A program made the translations under genes and the position numbers. From Bacteroidales bacterium (GTDB taxonomy: Bacteria > Bacteroidota > Bacteroidia > Bacteroidales > VadinHA17): a stretch of DNA of 5,021 bases. Under the pieces are notes generated by a model. That model was not told the origin of the DNA, ran no database searches, and was given only the letters and a program-made list of their open reading frames with translations. The stretch is taken from contig JALOMK010000193.1 of assembly GCA_025455505.1 (NCBI GenBank), positions 1-5,021 on the forward strand, given 5' to 3'. Position 1 is the stretch's first letter, and every line of letters starts with the position of its first letter. Positions 1 through 5,021 of this stretch are shown here, in pieces.

Positions 1-1401
1 GTACGGTTTAAGTGTCTTTATGCCGAGATCGCCCTCGTTCTGGACATACCCTTCCTCGGTGACGTAGCGCTGGACATTATGCGAATCCATTGTATACGAA
101 CCCATTCCTACAGGGTGCGGGACATCCCTTTTGCAGAGCACGTCGTTTTCAGTCACAACATATTCTCCGATCATCCTGCGTGCCTCCCTGACATAAATGT
201 TGTAAGGCCAGTGCCCGTTGTCGGTAAATTCATCCTTTGCAAAACCCCACTCGCTCATGGCTGCGTTTACTTCAGCCGGCAATCTTTTGTCATTTGCCAT
301 GAAGTAAAGAAGTCCTTTCTGGTAAGTGATATGCTCCTGCAGTATCTCTTCACGCCTCTCATATGTCGCATCGGGGTAGTCCCAGTTCATGCCTATATTG
401 TCAAAGCTTACCGGTCCGTGGTTGTTGACATCGGTCTTAAGATTGGGGATGGGGTCATACTTATTGAAAAATTCATTCCATCGTCCTGCTGCCACCCTTA
501 CGAGAAGTTCATACTGAGTGCTGTCATATCCCTCAGGTCTTGTGAAGGGCACCCTGTTTTCCGGGTGTCTTGTAAGGCAAAGCCTGTAGCAATATGCCTG
601 GACCTTTTTGTCGGCAGTGCCGTTTTCTCCGGGCCATTCGGGCGATATCCGCGGAAGAAGACCGCTCGAGGGATCTCCTGGAACCTTGTAGGGATCAACC
701 TTATCCTTGAAGTAATGGCCATGATGGAAAACATTTTTCTGTACCCCGTTCCATTCTTCGCCATACTGGCTGTTGGCTTCCCTGCCAACGGTATAACTTA
801 TACCGGCTGCTGCCATCAGGTCGCCCTCATAGGTGGCATCGATGAAGTATTTTCCCCTGAAGACTTTGCCGCTAAGTGTCGTAAACGAAATTATCGACCC
901 GTCCTTCAGAACAAGCCCGCTGTCGCGATTCAGCAATTCATCGCGGAAGACAGTAATATTGTTTTCCTTAAGCATTGTTTCAAGTGCCTCTTCCGCCACA
1001 TGAGGTTCAAATATCCACATTGTGCGGTTATCGCCGTCGATAGCCGGATTTCCCTGGCCCCGGTTTCCGTATTCCGATTGTTTCTGCCAGGTCCATGACT
1101 CCGGTTTCATGTAATGTTTGTAAAGTAGCTGGTAGAACTCACGGGCAAGTCCCCCTATCACCTCCTTCTTTCCTGTATCTGTGAATCCCAGACCCGAGGT
1201 TGTCATGCCGCCTAGATGCGTGTCGGGCGAAACCACAAGCACGGAGTGCCCCATCCGCGCCGACTGGACAGCGGCAGTTACTGCAGCCGAAGTGCCTCCA
1301 TATATTATGACATCCGCCTTATATGTCTTTTGTGCTGTTTTTTCCTGGCATGAAAATAGAAAGATCGCTGCCAGGAGCATTAAGGTTTTTCCGGTTTTCA
1401 T
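1..1401 (-). CDS. Exported FAD-dependent oxidoreductase lipoprotein (FAD_oxidored family), C-terminus beyond left edge
   Basis: The minus frame is open for 467 codons from ATG at 1401 to base 1 with no stop, so the gene is 3'-truncated by the window, not broken. Residues 1-18 form a lipoprotein signal peptide (K2, K5, hydrophobic 7-16, then FSC with Cys18 as the likely lipidated residue). A Rossmann dinucleotide fold follows: DVIIYGGTSAA at 30-40, second strand SVLVVSP at 53-59, then HLGGMTTSGLGFTD at 62-75. Further family landmarks are AIDGDNRTMWIFEPHV (120-135), YFIDATYEGDL (185-195), CYRLCLT (271-277), WPYNIYVREARRMIG (398-412) and GMGSYTMDSHNVQR (432-445). These match the FAD_oxidored (PF12831) family, often labelled FAD-dependent oxidoreductase and sometimes misnamed xanthan lyase. 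The missing part should hold the C-terminal flavin-contacting segment. The start lies 11 nt after the upstream hydrolase stop, in an A/T-rich gap with no Shine-Dalgarno, implying one operon. Substrate is unknown; a sugar or glycoside is inferred only from the neighbour. The family call is secure, the reaction is not. Confidence 0.9.
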   Translation of the reverse strand, partial: MKTGKTLMLLAAIFLFSCQEKTAQKTYKADVIIYGGTSAAVTAAVQSARMGHSVLVVSPDTHLGGMTTSGLGFTDTGKKEVIGGLAREFYQLLYKHYMKPESWTWQKQSEYGNRGQGNPAIDGDNRTMWIFEPHVAEEALETMLKENNITVFRDELLNRDSGLVLKDGSIISFTTLSGKVFRGKYFIDATYEGDLMAAAGISYTVGREANSQYGEEWNGVQKNVFHHGHYFKDKVDPYKVPGDPSSGLLPRISPEWPGENGTADKKVQAYCYRLCLTRHPENRVPFTRPEGYDSTQYELLVRVAAGRWNEFFNKYDPIPNLKTDVNNHGPVSFDNIGMNWDYPDATYERREEILQEHITYQKGLLYFMANDKRLPAEVNAAMSEWGFAKDEFTDNGHWPYNIYVREARRMIGEYVVTENDVLCKRDVPHPVGMGSYTMDSHNVQRYVTEEGYVQNEGDLGIKTLKPY

Positions 1402-1412
1402 ATTTATTATTG

Positions 1413-3392
1413 TCAGATTGGTGGAAGTTTGAAATAATTGTTTACTCTCAGTATTTTTAGTTCGTAAGGTTTAAAGCTTATTTCCTCATCGTTTCCAACA
1501 TTGGCGGCTTCACCTGTATATGGATTAAGCAGCTGCCTGTTACCCTGGGCGCTAACCTGGACATGCACTGTGACTTCTGTGTCTTCTTCATTGAAAAGCA
1601 TATAGAAGTGGTCATCTCCCTTGATAAGGTGCCTGTATCTTATTGAGGCTGCCGCAGGTGACAACTCCAGGTCAGGGGTGCTGAGCCTGTTTATTGCAGC
1701 AACAAGGCTCTCGGGATCATTGTAAACCAAGGCCTTCGGGAAGCGCGCAGCCAGCGGAGATTTGCCGTTGATAACAAGGTGACCGCCTGCTGCAAGTTTT
1801 TTGAGTTTTGACTTTGCCTTTTTCGGTACAGTAAAGAGGGAATCGATAATAAGGGCAGAATAATCCATCCCGCTTATATGCAGGCCGTCGGAATCTACAG
1901 TTGCATTTTCCCAGAGATGCCGTATCTCGAGATAATTAAAATCGCGCTGCTGCTCAAAACAGGTTCTGGCTGGTTTGTCGGGGAGCCATTCAGCCTCGCA
2001 CAGTATGGCTATGTCTGCCACATGCTTCGAGTCGGTGTTCAGCCAGCTCAGCCTCCTGCTTGCATCAGCATAGGGTTTATATGCACTCCACCACAAAGCG
2101 TTAGGACCGACATCAGGCGGTCGTTCGTCAAGACGGGGACCACGCACGGAATAATAGAAGGCATGTGGTATGAGAAGATTATGTCCCCTGACGAAACACC
2201 AGCTGGCAAGCCATTCCATTTCGCTGAAAGTAAGATTATGGCCGTAGGCCCCGTAGAGCTCATTCGTGTTGCGTCGCCTTCCAAGATGGATCATTGCCGA
2301 GGAGGCGCATTTCGCCATTGTCGAATGCTGCCCTTCAAGAGCCTTGGGCCCGGGTTCAACATATCTCCACACAAGGTCCTGTCCCGGCATCTGGAAGTAT
2401 CTCTCAGCTCCGATATCCATTGATCCTGCCGGATGGCCCATGAGCGCAATACCCTTGCCTGTGCACCAGTCACTGAGTCGTTTATAGTAATTTTCTTCAA
2501 GGCAAATGTTGATTGCCCTGTGATAATCGGCCCGGCGCTTTGCGGAAAGGGGGGTGTCGTTATACCACAGGTCGGCAAGGTAAGGACTGAAATCGTATCC
2601 GAGAATTTTTCTGACCTGGCCGAGAAGTGCTATGTTCCCTGGGACTATGCCCCTGGCGCTTCCGCGCCCCAGCGTCGAAGGTTCGTCTGTAAATATACCT
2701 ATGACTGTTTTGCCGAAAAATGATCCGAATTCCCTGTAATATCTTTCATAAACAAGATCCATGAAGCTCGTTACCGCTTCGGGATTGAGTATGTCTCCTG
2801 CAGGAGGGGTGTCCTCCCTTAGTTTCTGTGTTCCTTCGCCCAGGTAGTGCAGCCCCCTTATTACCCCTCCCGAAGGCTGTTCAGTTACAGCCACGCGGCT
2901 GCCGTCGGGCCTGGTTATTATTCTGACAAGTGTGCTTCCTCCCGGGACTTTGAATTCCTGGTCAGGCTTAAGGTCGGTTTTTGCAAATCCGTGTGCCGCA
3001 TGATCCGGATTGCGGGCAACAACCTGGCCTCCCGATGAGCCTGAAGGATACATGCCCTCGTCATAAAGGATTACGTACATGTTCCTCCTGGCGGCTTCTT
3101 CTATTGCAAGCTTCATGAAGCGGATCATGTCCCCGGAAAGCCAGGTCATTGTCCGCGGCAGCCCTATCCGTGGGTGAATTACAAATCCATACACACCGTG
3201 GGCCTCAAAATCGGCAATCTGTCTTACAATTTCATCCTCCCGGAGGGTGTCGTTCCAGAACCAGAAGGGCATCACTGAAAATTCACGCGGCGGATCGATA
3301 AATTCTTTTGGCAGACCCTGGGACAGGCAGGCAGAAAGGACTGCCGCAGCAAGAAGAACTGACAGCGACAGTCTTCGTGAACAATTATTCAT
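1413..3392 (-). CDS. Secreted lipoprotein glycoside hydrolase, TIM barrel, GH106-like or unclassified
   Basis: This is a complete 659-residue protein. The start at 3392 is chosen because it gives a full lipoprotein signal peptide (R6 R7, hydrophobic core to 19, LSAC with Cys22). The barrel starts at MPFWFWND (41-48), a motif typical of GH106-like and related glycosidases, followed by GVYGFVIHPRIGLP (66-79) and VILYDEGMYPSGSSGGQV (107-124). FTDEP (234-238) and NELYGAYGH (377-385) carry E237 and E378, which would suit an acid/base and nucleophile pair at barrel strands 4 and 7; this is inferred, not aligned. LLIPHAFYYSVRGPR (406-420) and the WLNTDS region (450-455) are also family-like. Residues 458-570 look like an alpha/beta amidotransferase-like domain (ADIAILCEAEWLP). 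Residues 578-650 look like a small beta-sandwich. At 659 residues it is shorter than typical GH106 rhamnosidases (about 1000) and lacks their extra beta modules. It probably cleaves a terminal sugar at the cell envelope; specificity is unknown. It precedes the FAD oxidoreductase by 11 nt, with stop TGA at 1413-1415. Confidence 0.82.
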   Translation of the reverse strand: MNNCSRRLSLSVLLAAAVLSACLSQGLPKEFIDPPREFSVMPFWFWNDTLREDEIVRQIADFEAHGVYGFVIHPRIGLPRTMTWLSGDMIRFMKLAIEEAARRNMYVILYDEGMYPSGSSGGQVVARNPDHAAHGFAKTDLKPDQEFKVPGGSTLVRIITRPDGSRVAVTEQPSGGVIRGLHYLGEGTQKLREDTPPAGDILNPEAVTSFMDLVYERYYREFGSFFGKTVIGIFTDEPSTLGRGSARGIVPGNIALLGQVRKILGYDFSPYLADLWYNDTPLSAKRRADYHRAINICLEENYYKRLSDWCTGKGIALMGHPAGSMDIGAERYFQMPGQDLVWRYVEPGPKALEGQHSTMAKCASSAMIHLGRRRNTNELYGAYGHNLTFSEMEWLASWCFVRGHNLLIPHAFYYSVRGPRLDERPPDVGPNALWWSAYKPYADASRRLSWLNTDSKHVADIAILCEAEWLPDKPARTCFEQQRDFNYLEIRHLWENATVDSDGLHISGMDYSALIIDSLFTVPKKAKSKLKKLAAGGHLVINGKSPLAARFPKALVYNDPESLVAAINRLSTPDLELSPAAASIRYRHLIKGDDHFYMLFNEEDTEVTVHVQVSAQGNRQLLNPYTGEAANVGNDEEISFKPYELKILRVNNYFKLPPI

Positions 3393-3423
3393 TTCAGTTT
3401 AATTATCTGCTTTTTCTCAGAAT

Positions 3424-3431
3424 TAAAGATA
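3424..3431 (-). promoter_or_regulatory. Possible Bacteroidota -7 box for the hydrolase/oxidoreductase pair
   Basis: The minus strand reads TATCTTTA, one mismatch from the Bacteroidota -7 consensus TAnnTTTG. It ends 31 bases before the hydrolase ATG, which would give a leader of roughly 25 nt. I could not find a convincing TTTG -33 box at the usual distance upstream, and the surrounding DNA is A/T-rich enough for this match to arise by chance. Confidence 0.22.
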
Positions 3432-3453
3432 GGAATAAAATTTAAAGAGATAG

Positions 3454-3468
3454 CGGTGTTTTGCACCG
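3454..3468 (-). terminator. Weak hairpin, possible terminator after the DUF1295 gene
   Basis: On the minus strand CGGTG and CACCG form a perfect 5-bp stem around a 5-base CAAAA loop. The DNA that follows is T-rich but interrupted (TATCTCTTTAAATTTT). The stem is short and the T run is not continuous, so any intrinsic termination would be weak. It starts 43 bases past the DUF1295 stop, where an end of transcript would be expected. It could equally be chance. Confidence 0.3.
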
Positions 3469-3479
3469 GCTTTGCAGAA

Positions 3480-3490
3480 CTGTATTACAG
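3480..3490. repeat. Perfect 11-bp palindrome CTGTATTACAG
   Basis: CTGTA and TACAG are exact inverted repeats around a single central T. The symmetry does not extend outwards. It lies about 50 bp upstream of the possible -7 box, so it could be an operator half-site pair for a dimeric regulator. With one copy and short arms, chance is a serious alternative. Confidence 0.2.
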
Positions 3491-3511
3491 CAGGTTGAAG
3501 CGGGATGCCGA

Positions 3512-4294
3512 CTATTTGCGGGGAAACCAGGGAAGAAAAGAGCTTGTCTTCCTTTCATATTCCGCGTATTCGGGCTTTTGAGACCTTAGGCTTTTTTCGA
3601 GGAGTGCGACACCGGAGACTTTAATTATTAGGGCAGTCATAAGGATTGAGCCGAGGACAGGGAGGTAGTATCCGGAAGCGACGGAGAACAGTCCGAAACT
3701 CCACCAAACGGCTGCATCGCCGAAATAATTGGGATGTCTTGTATATTTCCAGAACCCCCTGTCGAGAACTTTCCCCTTGTTTGAGGGATCTGACCTGAAC
3801 CTTGCAAGCTGGTAGTCGCCGCCGGCTTCAAAAGTAAAGCCAATGATCCAGACAGCAAGGGCTATATAGTCGATATAGTTCAGGCTTCCGGAGACTGGTC
3901 TGAGCATTGCGCCAAGGAGCGGAGCGGAGATGAGCCACATAAGAATCCCCTGGAGGAGAAAGGTCTGGAAATAGCTTATCCACCAGTACCTGTGTTCGCC
4001 GTATTTCCTTCTGAATTCCCTGTACCTGAAATCCTCACCCTTGCCCGAATTCCTGATGGCGAGATATACAGTAAGCCGCAGACCCCAGGCAAGACAAAGT
4101 GTCAGTACCAGCAGTCTGCTTGAGTCTTCGCCACGCGATGAAAAGTAATATACGGTTGCAGCTGCCGCGAAGCCGAAACCCCAGAAGATGTCGACTATGC
4201 TTACGTTTTTCAGGAAGATGCTTACTATCCAGAGCACTGTCATCAGTGACAGTATCACAGCCAGGGCATGCAGGTAAGGTCCGAAAAAACTCAT
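3512..4294 (-). CDS. DUF1295 family membrane protein (steroid 5-alpha-reductase-like)
   Basis: This is a complete 260-residue polytopic membrane protein. Hydrophobic segments lie at about 8-27, 34-51, 60-80, 110-128, 141-157, 193-208 and 211-232. Residues 32-40 (SIVDIFWGF) and 66-74 (LCLAWGLRL) are typical of the DUF1295 (PF06966) N-terminal half. The C-terminal half carries the signature GFWKYTRHPNYFGD (180-193), then LLEK at 231-234 and PEYAEYERKTSSFLPWFPRK at 241-260. This layout is shared with steroid 5-alpha reductases and, in the RHPNYFG loop and C-terminal E..Y..Y pattern, with isoprenylcysteine/phospholipid methyltransferases. It may therefore bind NADPH as a reductase or S-adenosylmethionine as a methyltransferase; for DUF1295 proteins the reaction is generally not established. 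The substrate is probably a membrane lipid or isoprenoid. It starts 11 nt after the DegV stop, so the two are likely co-transcribed. Length is normal for the family and the frame is intact. Confidence 0.92.
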   Translation of the reverse strand: MSFFGPYLHALAVILSLMTVLWIVSIFLKNVSIVDIFWGFGFAAAATVYYFSSRGEDSSRLLVLTLCLAWGLRLTVYLAIRNSGKGEDFRYREFRRKYGEHRYWWISYFQTFLLQGILMWLISAPLLGAMLRPVSGSLNYIDYIALAVWIIGFTFEAGGDYQLARFRSDPSNKGKVLDRGFWKYTRHPNYFGDAAVWWSFGLFSVASGYYLPVLGSILMTALIIKVSGVALLEKSLRSQKPEYAEYERKTSSFLPWFPRK

Positions 4295-4305
4295 GACCTG
4301 AAAGT

Positions 4306-5021
4306 TTATTCATAAATTAGGGCGACCGCTGCAGCACCTATGCCGGCGTTGGCTCCGATTATAGGGGAAATGTTAACTACAGAGGCTGGTTCCTTTTCAG
4401 TGAGAGCGCTCATCTTCTGTGAATACCATGAGGCTGCCTCGCTGTTGTTGGCGTGAAGAACAATGTAGTTCCAGATATTCCGCCCTCCTGAAATCTTTCT
4501 TATATGCCCCATCACCTTTTCCATATTTGCCTTCTGGTTGAAGGATTTGTCGAAGACGATGGCTTTACCGGATTCATCTATTGATACGATCGGATTTATA
4601 TTCAGGATCCTGGCTATAAGGCCCTTTGAGGCAGAAAGCCTGCCTCCCCTGATAAGGTATTTTATATCCCTTACGCTTACGAAGATCCTCGTGTCGCTGA
4701 CCCATTTTTCAGTCATTGCTACGACGTCTTCGTGGGATCGCCCTTCCTCAATGGCCCTGGCGCTTCGCAAAACAATCAGCCCGAGGGCGCCGGATAAATT
4801 TTTAGAGTTAATTACCGAGATTGGCTTGCCGAATTCCCGGCTTATCGATTCGGCGGCTTTTCTGCTGCTGTTATATGTGCCGCTAAGCTTGTCGCTCAGG
4901 TGAATAGCTATGATTGAATCGTAATGCGAAGAGAGGTGCGAATAAACATTTTCAAAGGCCTTCTCATTAACCTGGGATGATTTCGGATAGAATTTGTTTT
5001 CCTCGAGAAGAGTGTAGAACT
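4306..5021 (-). CDS. DegV family fatty-acid-binding protein (FakB-like), N-terminus beyond right edge
   Basis: The minus frame is open from the right edge (first full codon at 5019) to TAA at 4306-4308, giving 237 visible residues. The 5' end is outside the window, and no start seen here should be taken as genuine. In visible numbering, FYTLLEENKFYPKSSQ (1-16) corresponds to the DegV xSQ ligand loop. IIAIHLSDKLSGTYNSS (36-52) is the characteristic SxxLSGTY motif, followed by SGALGLIVL (76-84), KYLIRGGRLSASKG (120-133) and LNINPIVSI (139-147). DegV proteins such as FakB hold a fatty acid so that FakA, a DAK2-domain kinase, can make acyl-phosphate for phospholipid synthesis. The C-terminal motif is oddly GANAGIGA (222-229), where the family usually has His in a GxHxGPG-type sequence. 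About 50 residues of a normal 280-residue DegV would be missing, but the gene could be longer, because DAK2-DegV fusions exist. The DUF1295 gene follows 11 nt downstream. Confidence 0.9.
   Translation of the reverse strand, partial: FYTLLEENKFYPKSSQVNEKAFENVYSHLSSHYDSIIAIHLSDKLSGTYNSSRKAAESISREFGKPISVINSKNLSGALGLIVLRSARAIEEGRSHEDVVAMTEKWVSDTRIFVSVRDIKYLIRGGRLSASKGLIARILNINPIVSIDESGKAIVFDKSFNQKANMEKVMGHIRKISGGRNIWNYIVLHANNSEAASWYSQKMSALTEKEPASVVNISPIIGANAGIGAAAVALIYE

Larger units (their letters stand above)
3393..3511. other. 119-bp spacer between the two gene pairs
   Basis: This is the only sizeable non-coding stretch in the window. It lies between the DUF1295 stop (TAG at 3512-3514) and the hydrolase start codon at 3392, read on the minus strand. 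The half nearest the DUF1295 gene is GC-richer and holds a palindrome and a short hairpin. The half nearest the hydrolase is strongly A/T-rich. I see no short ORF or structured RNA. The layout of hairpin first, then A/T-rich DNA, then start codon fits the end of one transcription unit and the promoter of the next. Confidence 0.6.

Noticed and set aside
79..1098. A 339-codon plus-strand open frame opposite the FAD oxidoreductase
   Set aside because: Its translation is Cys/His/Phe-rich with no recognisable motif. The opposite strand encodes a clear family protein throughout, so this is an antisense shadow caused by codon bias.
1..1401. The FAD oxidoreductase as a truncated pseudogene
   Set aside because: All 467 codons are in frame with family motifs in the right order. 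It ends only because the window ends.
1402..1412. A promoter or regulatory site between the hydrolase and the oxidoreductase
   Set aside because: The gap is only 11 nt (A/T-rich) and is better read as a translation-initiation region inside an operon.
1878..2723. Several plus-strand open frames of 70-180 codons inside the hydrolase gene
   Set aside because: They overlap one another and a continuous 659-residue hydrolase. They show no family motif and are shadows.
4306..4770. A stand-alone 154-residue DegV protein starting at TTG 4770
   Set aside because: The frame is open upstream to the window edge and encodes the expected DegV N-terminal half (SSQ loop and LSGTY motif), so the TTG is an internal Leu codon.
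4538..4903. A 121-codon plus-strand open frame opposite the DegV gene
   Set aside because: It lies wholly within the DegV coding region and has no recognisable domain.

Overview
The window looks like an ordinary stretch of a Bacteroidota chromosome, probably an environmental or host-associated carbohydrate degrader. Three things suggest this. None of the visible starts has a clear Shine-Dalgarno sequence, and the bases before them are A/T-rich. Two consecutive genes begin with lipoprotein signal peptides. The protein families (FAD_oxidored lipoprotein, TIM-barrel glycosidase lipoprotein, DUF1295, DegV) also recur in that phylum. The assignment comes from style and family knowledge, not from a marker gene.

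All four genes lie on the minus strand, so transcription runs from high to low coordinates. They form two tight pairs separated by one 119-bp spacer. The upstream pair is (1) a DegV/FakB-type fatty-acid-binding protein whose N-terminus lies beyond the right edge, and (2) a DUF1295 polytopic membrane protein of the steroid 5-alpha-reductase/isoprenylcysteine-methyltransferase type, starting 11 nt after the DegV stop. Both families are lipid-linked, which suggests a small lipid-metabolism unit.

The spacer (3393-3511) holds a weak GC hairpin, a perfect 11-bp palindrome and an A/T-rich stretch with a -7-like box. It probably divides two transcription units.

The downstream pair is (3) a complete 659-residue exported lipoprotein that looks like a GH106-related or unclassified TIM-barrel glycoside hydrolase, and (4) an exported FAD-dependent oxidoreductase lipoprotein (FAD_oxidored family) starting 11 nt after the hydrolase stop. 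Gene (4) is open for 467 codons and runs off the left edge. Together they look like a two-enzyme envelope module acting on a glycoside or its oxidised product; the substrate cannot be read from the sequence.

Apart from the spacer there is no gene-free stretch of note. I see no rRNA, tRNA, CRISPR array, insertion sequence, attachment site or origin. There is no obviously new multi-gene system here. The main points of interest are the hydrolase/oxidoreductase lipoprotein pair and the altered ligand-site motif of the DegV protein.
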